Below, one piece after another: positions 43,647 through 56,281 of a DNA stretch of 64,000 nt. The translations under genes were made by a program, and so were the position numbers. The notes beneath the pieces are model-generated. The model searched no databases. It had not been told where the DNA came from and saw nothing but the letters and a program-made list of their open reading frames with translations. The first letter of the stretch is position 1. Each line of letters opens with the position of its first letter. The stretch is from assembly GCF_033568475.1 (NCBI RefSeq), contig NC_133123.1, positions 155,139,753 through 155,203,752 of the forward strand, given 5' to 3'. This DNA is from Henckelia pumila (lineage: Eukaryota; Streptophyta; Magnoliopsida; Lamiales; Gesneriaceae).

Positions 43647-45534
43647 TGTTGGAACACGTTTTCAGATCAGTCAGATTTGATACCCGGAGCAGCGAAAGTT
43701 TAAAAATTTTTCTTTTCTGATATGGAACGATTTCATATCATGGGTATCAAATCCTTACGATTAAAATAAACAAGTAAAATAATAATAACAATTAATATCT
43801 TACCACTTCAAGCTATGGCTTGATTAATGGACTCCAACAGATTAAATATGTTCTTGTTGTAAATCCCAGGAACTGATGACTCGCTCGATCAACTCCTGAA
43901 TTAGGTCCACGAATAGAAAACTAAAACTCTCTGATTGATTGCACTAAAAATCAATCAGATGTTTATCAAAGAGATTTACAGATTTGATCTGTCAATTCAG
44001 AATGTAATTTTTCAGAAAAATCACAGACTGAATTCTCTCAAAAAGGGAGAAGGAATTCGAAAATTCCAACCTAGAATAATATGAGATTTTCGAAAATTGC
44101 AAGATAAGCAATGTTATGTTTTTCGAAAATCCCTATGTGTGATATATATAATTTCTGTACTGGATTAAATTATATGTCTAATAGGACACTAACTCCTTAG
44201 GGTCCATTAGTCATAATTTAAGCCCAACAAGCCAAGCCTGTTATTATAAAAATTAATATAAAATTCATCATGACTCCGATTGATAAACTAATTTCACCAA
44301 TGTGCACAGAAACCATTTCTGCACCTTTTAAAGTCAAGATACTTTTTCTGAATCCGAATTCAGTGATTTCCAAAAATGTCCATCCTTATGTCATTTTAGG
44401 AAATTTCACTCCCTTTACTTAAGAAGTCCAACTTCTCTTTCGCTAAATTTAACTCTTTAAATTTAATTATCTCAACGGGGATTAGTAATTCATTACTTGT
44501 GTAACCCTCAATGGTTCAGGGATACAGCTAGCCGTGGGCTCACAACTCCTTGTGACTCGGAACAACAATTTCCGACTTACCCATCGAATCATGGTAAGAG
44601 CGCCTAGTAACATCGCCCCATGATTTCCTAGGTATCACTGATAGTGCCTGCAAGAACCAGTAGGTTTTGGTTAGCATACAGTACGGTTCCTTCATCCATA
44701 TATCCCGATCGAATCAACAACCATTGGTACATCGAGAGTCGTTCGAGATTCGATAACTATGCAATACATCTTGAAAATCAAATAGTGACATCGCATGTGC
44801 TACTAGGAAACCAAGTAACCTAAAGCACATTATGTACTCTGGCCAGAGATTTGTCACAGTAATATCTCCTCAGATCGCATAGGATATCCACACTCGCAAG
44901 CGTGTGGTGAATCCTTAACAACAAAGCATTGATTCCTATATGTGTCGTAACTGTACCCAATCTCGACACCTGATGACCCTCATAGAGTCGGTAAACGAGT
45001 CAAAGTACAGTACTAGCATATAGAGTCTCCATGATGTTTCAAGTAGTAAGGACTAATGGTGTACAACCAAAACCGCGGACTTATCCACTCAATTAATGAT
45101 AACCACTTGGAAAGTTCGAATAGGGTAGTTCGATCATCCATCATATGAATATTCATTTGCATGCTTCGAACATCTCTATGTTCTATACCAATGAAACGTT
45201 GTACTTAGGCATCGCAAATGCTAGTCTCAATCTCGAGCGATCCTTATCCTTATTAGCGGACGGCTCAATTGACTAGGAACTGTTTAGAATATACAGTGAT
45301 TATAAGATGTGTTTCATGATAGTCATTCAATTCTACTATCACATTTTACATGCACTCTAGTATATTCAAGGTCTTTATCTAAACATCGTATAGTACGTCA
45401 CAACATAATAATATGATAAAAAATAAAGTAAATGCCAATATAAAAGTGTAAATTATATTAAACAAAGATTGTTTACACATAGAGTCACAAAAGCCCTTAG
45501 CCACAAGTTGGCTAACCGGGCACCCACTCTTTCA
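43647..45534 (-). repeat. Copia E 5' LTR
   Basis: The LTR is 1,888 bp with TG...CA ends; its right end GCACCCACTCTTTCA equals the copia A terminus. Confidence 0.9.
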
Positions 45535-46121
45535 TCGGGTCCATTTTTTCAGACCCGAGAGGGTATGGGGCGGTAATGGGTTTTATAAGACCCGCCCCAG
45601 ACCCGCCCCATATAATACATACATATAAAAAATTATAGGTTTTTATTTCTCAAATATTATTTCTAGCCGTCATCATTTCTCTCACTTTCATATTTTAATT
45701 TAATTCCTAAAAAAATATTCTTAAATTCTTTATGTTTTTAATTAAACACAGGCTATAACTGGTCACTGTCTACCTACCCTTCGATATTTGTCTATCCTCC
45801 GGTGACTTCCTAACCTCCAACCACCACCTAAATCCATTGTTATGATACAAGTTTCATATTCAATTTTAATCGATAAGTAATTTAATGTTTTATTTTTCAT
45901 ATAATACTCGAAATATCAATTTTAAGGTTTTATTTTTCCTTTCGACTACCTCATACAGCAAGATTTGTTTTTAATTTTAATAAATTTATGGGTCTCATGG
46001 GTCTAACGGGTTCAATCCGCCCCATTTCAGATATGGGTAGGGTAGATCCAAAGTATATTTAAATGGGGTGGAGCGGATAATGGGTCCATATTTTGTTAAT
46101 GGAGCGGATAATGGGTCCGTA

Positions 46122-48434
46122 GTTGGGATTTCGAGAAATTGCTTCTAAATTGGGATTTCGAGTGTTCTATTCTTTAAAAAGAATAATAACCCCATGCATT
46201 ATATTATGCACCAAACATGTTCCAACAAATACTAGTCCAAAAAATAATGAACTATATTATATATAAATATATATATATATATATTCAACCAAAACTTTAC
46301 TTAAAATTACCTTTGATGCGAGCTGCAAATATGCCGCAGCCCAGTTCAAATTTCTTCGACAGTGAACAATACAAGTTTGAGTGAACCTTTGACCAATACG
46401 ATCGAAACATCCTCGACCATGGAAGAAGATTGAAAGTGATTAGAGGATTGTCATTAAACGTTCGATTCCACCAAAATTTCTCAGTAACTGAGTTCGAAAT
46501 CCATATATAAAAAATATTCTTTAGGTGTTGTTGGACTAAAAACAAACATGTACGTAATTTTATGGAAAAATAATTTTTTTGATCTAGTAACTTTACTCCA
46601 TTTGAATTTTGGTCCATTTTCAGTGTTTTTTTGTCCAAGTGCATACGTTTCAGCTTTTGATTGGTCCACGTCATCATTTTGGACCAATCGAAAGTTAACA
46701 CGTATGTAGTTGGACCAAAAAATACTGAAAATGCAAAGTTAATGTATCAAAACTCAAATCAAAAAAGTTAATGGACCAAAACCAAAGCTTGGACAAGTTA
46801 ATGAACCAAAAAAAATATTTTTTCTAATTTTATATATCAATCTACCGTGCACGCAGTTTACACGTGTAACGTGAATATTAACTACATTTAGTTAGCGTCT
46901 ATGATATCTAAAAAAATAAATAATTATAAATTTTTTTCTTAACAATTTTTTTCGAATTATAAATAAACAAAGGTTTTCCATCATCATGCATGGACATATT
47001 TTATCACCATACCGCCCTTCCCTAAATTTTATAGAGTTTGAACCAAATAATTCACATAAATAATAACAAAGATTAAAAAAAAAATACAAAACAATACAAA
47101 ACAAGAAACCTCGAGCCTTGAATGCAAGGTTTAAAATGTGTAGTACGGGTGGAAGGCTTCCAGCACCATTACATCCATTCATAATGTATCGAAAAGGTAT
47201 TAGTTTTGCTTAGAGCTAGGTTTTAAATTGGGTCAGTAGGACATGTCGATCAACAATTCATCTCAAATCACAGTTAGGTGAGACAGACCAACTCATCTTT
47301 TAGGTGGGTTGGAAAAACATCAACTCAACTCATCTATTTTAAGTGGCAGGACGAGCCAACCCAGCAAACCTATGTTTAATTTGGCGGGTTTAGACGCGCC
47401 AACCTGCAATCCACCATTAGACGAGGCAGAGGGGGGCGGCCCACATTTAGGCGGATTAAGAAATTTCTTACTCAATCCACCTATTTTATATGACGGAACG
47501 GGACAATCCGACACTTCTAACTCATTTTAACACCTCTAATTAAAATGTGACTTGCATTACAATACCCATAAGCTACAGACATATTTCAATTTATATATGT
47601 GTGTGTATAGTATCGAAAAATAAGCTCATTCCACGACGAGACTCTGAGAAACGCATTTTTGCATATATAATGAGTTTTAACATTAACTATTTTGTATTCG
47701 TCTTTTTAATTTGTGGGTTGAAAACAGTTGATACGAGTTTTCGTAGGAGTCCAATTTTAAAGAAGGAATTTATGACTCGTGTTAATAATGATAAATCATA
47801 AAAATCTCATTAGCTTTCTAACGAGAGGCGTTTTATGGCTCTAAATTTGGACCATGTGTGGAAGTTGGAAACATGTGGAGATGCATGATGCTCATGACCC
47901 AAAATATCAAAAATCTATTTAAAGCACTCGATCTGATGATGATGACCGATATTTATATTATGCATATGGTGGTTAGATGAACTAATTCAGACAGCACTTT
48001 TTTCGAGTAAAAATATCCTCAAATTTGATTTATAATTGTCTTTAGAGAAATGGGTTTTCATCTTCGCAAAATCTTTCCTAGCTAGATCACATCTTAAGAT
48101 AGGGCGGAAGCTAAAAAATCCAGGTTGAATCTACTCTATATTAGGTCTGTTAATTGATATCCGTGTATAAATCAGGAATAGTTTAAAAAATGACTTTGGA
48201 TAAATAATTTTTTTGTATTTATGATTTTTTTTAATTTTTTTTTTGTAAAATGACCTTCAAACATAAAAAAATATTAAATAATTATATTTCGAAATTATGA
48301 TCAAATAAAAATCATTTAATTAAATAATTCATATAAAAATTCGTATCAAGTGTAACATACCTGATATACACGAATATAGAGAGTCAACCCAAAAACTGTT
48401 TGTTACAAATCTTTTAAAAAAAACACTAATAAAA

Positions 48435-48467
<33 letters not shown>

Positions 48468-49350
48468 CTTTGCAAAGCACTAAAAATAAGTCAAATTTAG
48501 ATGTTTGGCAACTAATAGACCGTCTTTGAAAATGGCACTATCTTATTTTCAACAAAAATCTTATTTGGATATATCATGAAAAACAAAAATATCTCCGTAG
48601 ATTTTATGTTATCCTAAAACGTACCCTACTGAGATTCAATAACACAAATTCAAAATATTTAATAATACCGATTACACTATTTTTTGTTCTACTCATAACG
48701 ATAAATATGTATTTTTAAACTAATCATTTAATTTTCCATATATCATTTTAGAATAATGCCACAACAACTTATAAAAAATATTTAAAATAAATTCAGCCAA
48801 CCTTTTTCTAAATCAATTTTGATTGTATATCAGTGTACCAATGAAAAGAAACGAATCTGATACACTATCATATCCATTCATCGTTTTCTCCATTTTATGA
48901 TAAAAAAAAATTGTCAAGTATAGAAATCATAAATCAAAATGTATGTTCAGAAACGTTAGATAAAACAAATACGTGTAAATAACTTATGTTTCATCTTTCG
49001 GAACGGCTTGGAATATCGGGCATATGACCATGATCGCGAATGAAATACAACAAAACTCGATATTGAAACAAATTAAAACACAGCCAAACAACCTTTTGTA
49101 TACTCGATGAACACAATCCCCAATACAAAACTATCTGCAAGTCAGTTTACACTTAAATAATAATTTTTTTTGAAAAAACTATGTGCTTAATTATATGATG
49201 AAATATTGTAATATATATACTGACCAAATTCACCAAGATTGAAAACGAAGTAAATATTGGAATATAAATTTGGCTTTTTTTCAAATATTAGAAAAATATT
49301 TGTATTTTCAAATCAAATGTTAACGAAACGGTGAGATTTTGCCTTTTGGA
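46122..49350. other. AT-rich intergenic region left of the Dof gene
   Basis: No credible gene. It holds a (TA)n run (46257-46283) and a fold-back around 46610-46740, where GGTCCATTTTCAGTGTTTTT pairs with AAAAATACTGAAAATG and several GGACCAAAA words repeat. It also has a repeat rich in GGCGGGTT/AACCCGCC-like words (47215-47540) and a poly-A run (48438-48467). ORFs of 60-134 codons in here are low-complexity or out of context. Confidence 0.5.
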
Positions 49351-50244
49351 CTATGGAAGGTAAGGTAGGGAATGGTCACTGTCGGTCCACTGGTGTTGAC
49401 TCCAGTATGAAGGATCAAGGGCAGCCGTTAGATCAAACAGGCTTTGATCTCCGCCGCAGCTCCCCCAATCCAGCGCCGCCGTCAGACCGTCGCTGTTCAT
49501 GTCCTGCATCTTGATGAACTCGTCCACCTCCGAGGCGCCGGCCATTCCCGGACCTGGATTGTCGGCCGCCGGAGCTCGCGGCACGCCGTCGTACGACGTG
49601 GTGGGAATGTCGGCCATGCTGAACCCGATCATGCTCGCCGCATTATCAGACGACGCCATGAGTCCGTCGAAACTCCCGATCTCGGCGAAGATCAGGCCGT
49701 CGGCGGAGGCGGATTGGGTGATCAAAGGCGCCTGGCCGTGATCATCGAAGTTGGCGGTGGTGGCGGGAGGATCCGCGTCGTAGAACATCGCGCCTGAGAA
49801 ACCGTACTTCGTCGCGGAATCCGACGCAGCGGCGCTCAGCGCCGATGCTTCCTCCGCGACGGTGGCGGCGGTTAGGCTGGAGCTATCCGTGCTGCTCGGG
49901 CTCTGAGCTTTCGATTTGCGCTCCCTCGACCCGTCCCCGCCGCCGCTTTTCGACTTCGAACGCTTGGCCTTCCGGCAGCCACCGCCTACCGGAACGCTGC
50001 GGAGGACTCCGCCTTTGGTCCAGTACCGGCGGCAGGCCTTGCAGAAATGCCGCGGCTGTGAGAGATTATAGTTATTGTAATAGCAAAACTTGGTATTAAG
50101 CGAGTCGCAGCGAGGGCACTTCAAGGCTTGCTGAGCCAAGCTGTGGCCGTGCACACGCAGCCTCCGGTCCCCTCCGCCGCCGCCGAACAACCTCCCGCCG
50201 CTCCCTCCTCCGCCGCCGCCTCCGATGGCGTGCAAATCTTGCAT
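49351..50244 (-). CDS. Dof zinc-finger transcription factor, DOF5.4/OBP4-like (297 aa)
   Basis: The sequence shows a single Dof domain, C43-X2-C46-X21-C68-X2-C71 ([20 protein letters not shown] ... [12 protein letters not shown]), which in this family binds AAAG cores in promoters. A basic stretch RKAKRSKSK (91-99) follows and is the probable nuclear signal. The N-terminus MQDLH followed by glycine runs and DRRLR matches Arabidopsis DOF5.4 (OBP4). The C-terminus ends in an aromatic/acidic segment ([21 protein letters not shown]). The frame is complete, intronless and GC-rich against AT-rich surroundings. OBP4-type proteins are linked to cell-cycle and root-growth control in Arabidopsis; whether this one acts the same way is inference. 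It is the only clear host gene in the window. Confidence 0.95.
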   Translation of the reverse strand: MQDLHAIGGGGGGGSGGRLFGGGGGDRRLRVHGHSLAQQALKCPRCDSLNTKFCYYNNYNLSQPRHFCKACRRYWTKGGVLRSVPVGGGCRKAKRSKSKSGGGDGSRERKSKAQSPSSTDSSSLTAATVAEEASALSAAASDSATKYGFSGAMFYDADPPATTANFDDHGQAPLITQSASADGLIFAEIGSFDGLMASSDNAASMIGFSMADIPTTSYDGVPRAPAADNPGPGMAGASEVDEFIKMQDMNSDGLTAALDWGSCGGDQSLFDLTAALDPSYWSQHQWTDSDHSLPYLP

Positions 50245-50396
50245 TATTATTATATAATTATTTCTCCCCTACGAAGAATCTGCAGCATTCACCGAAGCTG
50301 AGAATTTGCTGAAACAATTTGAGTAACTGAGCTTTCTCTGGCAAACGAATATCCCCAACAAATCTTTCAGCTTCAACTAATATTTCATCGCTAGTA

Positions 50397-50414
50397 AATA
50401 ATTAATTAATTAAT

Positions 50415-50444
<30 letters not shown>
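50397..50444. repeat. AATT/AAT microsatellite upstream of the Dof gene
   Basis: About six TTAA/AATT units run into (AAT)n, about 155-200 bp upstream of the Dof ATG. It would lie in the 5' leader or core promoter and is likely length-variable. I cannot place a TATA box with confidence. Confidence 0.8.
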
Positions 50445-50445
<1 letters not shown>

Positions 50446-53400
50446 CAGTCCTACTTAAATGACCATATTGTCCTTGCAAACAGTCCAAATGACATTGAAA
50501 GCGACGGGACAACGAAATTACCGATAAACCCTCGGGGCCAAGAATCAATTCGATCTCATCGTCTGTTTATTTGCTCGCAATTTTATGCATTATAACGTTT
50601 TTTTAAAAAAATAATAGTTACATTATGTATATCAAATTATTGAACGTAAATTTGTAATATTATTTCTCATACGTTTCATTTCATTTATATTAATGGATGA
50701 CACTTGTGTTGTGAATATCACATGATAAATAACTTACGTGTTTGCAGGTTTTCAGATCATCTAATTTATTTATTTATTTTTGTGTGAGGGGTAGATTTCT
50801 TCTTCAAATTTATATAATTGTTGTTGTGAATGCGATCAATTGAAAGAAAAAAATGGGACAAGTGAGTTATTTGATGAAGTTTTTGTTCGGACGTATAGTA
50901 AAAGAAAGATAATGATTGGATATGAGTATAAAAAAAAGAAAATCATAAAAATCGCATGATAACAAAAAAAATTTATTATAATTTATATGTTACTCACAAT
51001 CAGTAAAATAGTAAAATATTTGGAGTGTGTTGATAATGAGACGGTTTTTCATTTTTAAGTTCTTCAAACGAGTCGATTTCACATAATTTATATTTACAAT
51101 AAAACTAAACAAAACGAGATGACGCCAATATTATTTACGACTTATCGGAGGGCTAGGTGGTAAATTGTAATTTCATGCCAAGTTGGAGATAAAATATTTT
51201 ATTTCTATTTGTTTAATGAAATGACCGTACGAGCAGTGGAATGAAGGAGATCTGGACACGTGTACGGCTTTCAGGAAGTGGCAGTAACCATAGATTTGTC
51301 GAGTTGTCGGCTAATGTTACGATCCGTGCAGCTCTGTATGGTGTCAGTTGTGATTGGATTTCAACCTTGCCACGTCCTCCTAGTGCGAGCCTATACTTCT
51401 AGGTATTGAATTATTAATCCAATGTTAATATGTTTTTAAGATTTATTGTACTATTTACTACCAAATTTTTAACTTTAAATCTAAAAATTTCTACTTTAAA
51501 TTTAAAAATAGGTCGGTGGGATGGATCGACCCACACTTAGTCTCAATCGATATAAGATGAGATATGTCAAAAAATTGTCAATTTAGTCCATTTTTTTAGG
51601 TAATAAGCTAAACTTAGCCACTATTGTATATAATTTGGTAAAGTCTAATTGATATTTTGTATAGCGGAGTTTACAGCTTTTCCGATAGATCTAGCTCATT
51701 TGCGTATATGTATAGTTATACAAAATGTAAATTTAGTTGTTCCGAGTATATTGACATAAAACTGTGAAAAATTTCAATTCCGTAAATTTGTTCGAGGATG
51801 CATAAGTTTTTGTTCTTGAACTTCGAAAAATAATGCTTGTGTGTACAGGATAAATCACTCTATTTAACATCGTGCATGTAATGAGAGAATCAGCTCGAAT
51901 ACGGTTTTGTGCTTATTTGCTTCTTGATGTTGGTATCCTCTACTTGTCTTTGCTATATAATGGTTTACTTAGTCAATTCGACGGGATTGTGTTGACAAAT
52001 TTGATTAGGGTGCATGAACAAATTTAAATAATATGTTTTTTAAACAGTATAACATTTATATTGTTTCCAATTTTTACATTACAAACTAATGCATTAAAAA
52101 AATCGTAACAATTTTTGGCAACAAGTAAAACATTTTACTATATAATATCAAACATTTGAAGTCTTGCATGGAAGTTTTGTGTATGTGTGTGTGGTGGTAA
52201 GAGCACCAGTAGATGATAATAATTAAAATAGTTATGAAGCAAGTGGTTGAATGATATGGGAACATAGATGGCCTCAATGCACATGGCTCTTGTGAGGGCC
52301 CATCCTCCGAGTACTTCTGGTACTTGTCCACATCTCTGTCTCATTATACATATAATATATTATTATATATACAAAACTTTTTTTTTTTATCAATTTGGTA
52401 AGACGGATATCCGACATAATTATTAAAAAATATTATTTTTATGTCAAAATATTAATTTTTATTGATGATATGGATCGAAACAAGTCGTCTCAAGGACATA
52501 GATATGTATGATTGTCTCATTGGAGATCCACTCATTAACGCTGCCCCGATGAACCTTCATACTTGTTGCGTGCTTGTGTAGTCAATACATAAGGTCGATT
52601 TGTCATGCCAAAAAATGGAGTGTGTTGAAATTGTACAATCAAGTTTTTAAAATTTATTGTATCAATAGATATTTGGAACGTTGAAAAAGAGTTTCTTCCC
52701 AAAGTAAAATATAAAACCTGATATCGAAATCGTGGGATCTGGATCGTACCGGAACAAGATCAGGTACTAGGCGGAGACGATTTACATGAATTCCATACAT
52801 GATAGTCACAAAACTTAGGTGGAAGATTATCATACTCATTCCATGGTTTTTCTTAAATTTGCAAAATTTTTGGATACATTATAGACGTGACTAGATGTTT
52901 GTGTGTCTATAAATATTTTTCACAATATGGTTGCGTTTATAATGGAAGTCACCATCAGAAGCCACCAGATTTTTGGGCTGTTAGCCTTCAAGCCTAGTTG
53001 GTTGGAATGTGGACATATCCTGCAAACGGGCCCACCAAATTAATCACTTGCCTCCTTGGGCTTGTGGGCCCCGTTGACTCTAGCCCAACCAATTGTGAGT
53101 TTCCATTAGGGATTTAAGTACATGAACTCGAACCATCTTTCCGAATCTCATCGATTGGAACCAAACTCAAGAGGTTGTGGTTTGGTTAATCGTAAATGTA
53201 ATTGACTACGGATTTTATGTACATTGTAGCAACATTCATTTTATGGAAAAAAAATCTTATCATACTGTTTCATAACCTCCACCATGTACTTCACCTATTA
53301 AATATTTTTTTAAAAATGAAATTTTTCATAGATATCAAGTTTTCTAAATTAAAGTACAAAATAGTTTTATTTTTTTAAACATAGGTTTAATACTCATGAT

Positions 53401-53714
53401 AAAATTTTGAAATTATTTTGAAATAACATTTATAATATTATATATTTTTTTGGTAACTTTGATAATAATTTTTTTTATAATGCAAAACACATCAGTATCC
53501 TTAATTTGTTTGAGATAAATTTATTCAAACACTTTAACAATATATTTTAAAAATAAATCCGACAGATTATAATCTTTTAAACCAACTTATAAGATATTTT
53601 TAATAAACTTAGCCAAACACCCAATATGTTGAAAATTCAATATAAAAAGAAAATAATATATACTGAAAGTGTAATTTGATTAAAAAAATGCTAATATTTA
53701 AAGTAAGACAAAAA
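50445..53714. other. AT-rich intergenic region right of the Dof gene
   Basis: No gene recognised. A stretch at 52386-52505 (AAGACGGATATCCGAC ... AAGTCGTCTCAAGG) resembles the fold-back at 53715 and is probably a decayed copy. A more GC-balanced patch at 52240-52345 yields overlapping minus-strand frames of 68-81 codons that I do not recognise. Confidence 0.5.
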
Positions 53715-53872
53715 CTCCTATGAGACGGTCTCAAGGTCATTTTTTTGAAACGAGTATCTAATATGAATTATCCATTAAAAAATATTACATTTTATGTCAA
53801 AAATATTACTTATTATTATTATAAATATGGATAGAATTGACTCGTCTCATAGATGAGACCGTCTCACAAGAG
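53715..53872. mobile_element. MITE-like fold-back with GAGACGGTCTC ends
   Basis: Imperfect inverted ends CTCCTATGAGACGGTCTCA and TGAGACCGTCTCACAAGAG enclose ~120 bp of AT-rich sequence. A partial extra end (CTTGTGAGACGGT) lies at 53892-53904. No coding capacity. Confidence 0.65.
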
Positions 53873-53997
53873 TGTAATTCTTAAAGTAAACATCTTGTGA
53901 GACGGTATGCGGATCGTTAAAAATAATAATATTTTTATAATTAATCCAAATAGGAAATGTCATACAAAACTGGTACTTGAGTTTTTTTTCGATATTT

Positions 53998-54342
53998 AGG
54001 GAGTGTTTGTAATAGATTGTGCTTTTGTAGAAGTGATTAATTTATAAATTATAAAAAAGTTAAGAAAAATCAAAAGTTGGTAGTGTTTGAAAACAAATGT
54101 AAAAATCTAAAAATCAAAGTTGGGTAGTGTTTGATAAATAAGTGATTAGAGTGATTTTAACGATGACCTTCTTGTTAGAATCATTTTTGGAGAATCATAA
54201 TCACCACATGACTAGCTTTTGAATTTCAATTAAATTAAGCATAAGCTAACACATAATTTATGTTTAAGAAACACACAAAAATGATTTTTTTAAGCCAAAA
54301 GCTAACAATCATTTTTTTTTAGTGATTGCAATCAATCCCTTA
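53998..54342. mobile_element. MITE-like element with TAGGGAGTGTTTG end
   Basis: The left end TAGGGAGTGTTTGTAATAGATTG pairs loosely with the right end CAATCAATCCCTTA. The interior has repeated GGTAGTGTTTGA and AAGTGATTA words, common in plant hAT-type MITEs. Its right three quarters are copied again at 55370-55676 by the tandem duplication. Confidence 0.5.
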
Positions 54343-54365
54343 ATTAGAGGTAGCCGAGTTATTCC

Positions 54366-54824
54366 TGTAGGCAAAGGTGGCCACTTGGTATTAATTGAGG
54401 CAAAAAACTTTGAATCAGGACAAAGAGGTGGCAGGCCAAGTGGACGGCAAATATATGAAGAAAATTCATAATTGAATTTCCTTTTTCATTTGCATCGAGG
54501 AATTGCACTATAAATAGGTGCATCCTCTCGGCATTCCAGTATCTCATTCTGAGTTTTCTTTTCAGTTTAATAACATTCAAATATTTTGAGTGTGCTTCTA
54601 TATATATTTGTGAGATAGGTTTTCTCATGTATTAAGAGAGTGAGTGTCTCTTTGGAAACACAGAGAGAGGTTGTAATTCTCTAAATATTATAGTGAAATC
54701 TTTTGGTCTTGCCCGTGGTTTTTACCCAAATAATTTTTGGGGGTTTTCCACGTAAATCTTGGTGTCTATTTATTCTTCAATTTCCATACTTTTTTATCTC
54801 GTAATGCCGCACCTGGGGCCAACA
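54366..54824 (+). repeat. Copia F 5' LTR, duplicate copy 1
   Basis: The LTR is 459 bp, TGTAGGCAAAGG ... GGGGCCAACA, with TATAAATA at about 54511-54518. It is preceded by ATTCC (54361-54365) and followed two bases later by the primer-binding site TGGTATCAGAGC (54827-54838). Confidence 0.9.
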
Positions 54825-54954
54825 AGTGGTATCAGAGCCTTGGCATAAAATTTCTTAAAATTCTGAGTATGCTCTGTGGTTGCAGCTTTGACTGATCTTC
54901 CATATCAGAAAAGATTTTTTGAAGATTTTATAAGGCAGGATTCTTGTAGTCAAG

Positions 54955-55369
54955 ATGACGGCAAAATACGAGATAGAAAAGTTCAATGGGAGCAATTTTT
55001 TGCTGTGAAAATTGAAGGTGCAAGCAATTCTGACAAAGGAGCGTTGCTTGGCAGCTATTGGAGATAGACCGGCGGACGTCACAGACGATCAAAAGTGGAA
55101 TTAGATGAATCACAATGCTATTGTCAATTTGCACTTGGCAATAACGGATGAAGTTTTGTCAAGTATCTCTGAAATAAAAAGCGCAAAACTTATTTGGGAT
55201 ACTTTGGCAAAATTGTACGAGATCAAGTCACTACACAACAAAATTTTCTTAAAGGGAAAGCTCTATACTCTTTGGATGGCGGAATCCTCATCGATGACCG
55301 AACATATCAACACACTGAATACTTTATTTTCCCAGCTCACGTCTATGGGGCATAAAATAGAGGAAAAAA
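54955..55369 (+). pseudogene. Copia F gag 5' fragment in the duplicate
   Basis: It starts at ATG 54955 (MTAKYEIEKFNGSNF). A stop at the position of a conserved Trp follows, then capsid sequence (AIVNLHLAITDEVLSSIS, IWDTLAKLYEIKSLHNKIFLKGKLYTL, HINTLNTLFSQLTSMGHKIEE). It ends at the duplication joint, so it is a stub without pol. Confidence 0.85.
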
Positions 55370-55698
55370 ATTAATTTATAGATTATAAAAAAGTTAAGAA
55401 AAATCAAAAGTTGGTAGTGTTTGGAAACAAATGTAAAAATCTAAAAATCAAAGTTGGGTAGTGTTTGATAAATAAGTTATTAGAGTGATTTTAACGATGA
55501 CTTTCTTGTTAGAATCACTTTTGGAGAATCATAATCACCACATGACTAGCTTTTGGATTTCAATTAAATTAAGCATAAGCTAACACATAATTTATGTTTA
55601 AGAAACACACAAAAATGATTTTTTTAAGCCAAAAGCTAACAATCATTTTTTTTAGTGATTGCAATCAATCCCTTAATTAGAGGTAGCCGAGTTATTCC

Positions 55699-56151
55699 TG
55701 TAGGCAAAGGTGGCCACTTGGTATTAATTGAGGCAGAAAACTTTGAATCAGGACAAAGAGGTGGCAGGCCAAGTGGACGGCAAATATATGAAAGAAATTC
55801 ATAATTGAATTTCCTTTTTCATTTGCACCGAGGAATTGCACTATAAATAGGTGCATCCTCTCGGCATTCCAGTATCCCATTCTGAGTTTTCTTTTCAGTT
55901 TAATAACATTCAAATATTTTGAGTGTGCTTCTATATATATTTGTGAGATAGGTTTTCTCCTGTATTAAGAGAGTGAGTGTCTCTTACACAGAGAGAGGTT
56001 GTAATTCTCTAAATATTATAGTGAAATCTTTTGGTCTTGCCCGTGGTTTTTACCCAAATAATTTTTGGGGGTTTTCCACGTAAATCTTGGTGCTATTTAT
56101 TCTTCAATTTCCATACTTTTTTATCTCGTAATACCGCACCTGGGGCCAACA
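55699..56151 (+). repeat. Copia F 5' LTR, copy 2
   Basis: The LTR is 453 bp. Compared with copy 1 it has lost a few bases at about 55987 (GTCTCTTACACAG for GTCTCTTTGGAAACACAG). The primer-binding site is at 56154-56165. Confidence 0.9.
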
Positions 56152-56281
56152 AGTGGTATCAGAGCCTTGGCATAAAATTTCTTAAAATTCTGAGTATGCT
56201 CTGTGGTTGCAGCTTTGACTGATCTTCCACATCAAAAAAGATTTTTTGAAGATTTTATAAAGCAGGATTCTTGTAGTCAAG

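Larger units (their letters stand above)
36700..45534 (-). mobile_element. Copia E, older degenerate relative of copia A
   Basis: This 8,835-bp element has LTRs of 1,885 and 1,888 bp and the same layout as copia A, including the long leader. The LTRs differ at about a dozen places in their first 320 bases. The flanking 5-mers TGGGG (36695-36699) and TCGGG (45535-45539) match at four of five positions, consistent with decay of a TSD. It has a gag deletion, a pol frameshift and a mutated primer-binding site, so it is not autonomous. Confidence 0.9.
36598..46121. mobile_element. Candidate hAT-like repeat split by copia E
   Basis: The left end TAGGGATGTCAATGAGTCCGAG resembles hAT MITE termini, and the interior has GGGTCC/GACCCGCCCC repeats on both sides of copia E. 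GTTGGGAT precedes it (36590-36597) and recurs at 46122-46129, a possible 8-bp duplication. The right terminus does not match the left well, so it may be decayed. Net size without copia E is about 0.68 kb. Confidence 0.45.

Noticed and set aside
46297..46701. A 134-codon minus-strand ORF
   Set aside because: It overlaps a GGACCAAAA-rich fold-back and a (TA)n run. I see no domain, and its base composition matches the non-coding surroundings.
47215..47540. A defined hAT MITE
   Set aside because: GGCGGGTT-like words repeat, but I could not identify terminal inverted repeats or a target duplication.
49444..50099. Plus-strand ORFs of 80-117 codons opposite the Dof gene
   Set aside because: They are antisense shadows of a GC-rich coding sequence, where stops are rare in other frames.
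52086..52344. Overlapping minus-strand ORFs of 81 and 68 codons, considered as a small-peptide gene
   Set aside because: No signal peptide, conserved peptide motif or Cys pattern. The open length depends on AT-rich sequence. A transcript would be needed to revive the idea.
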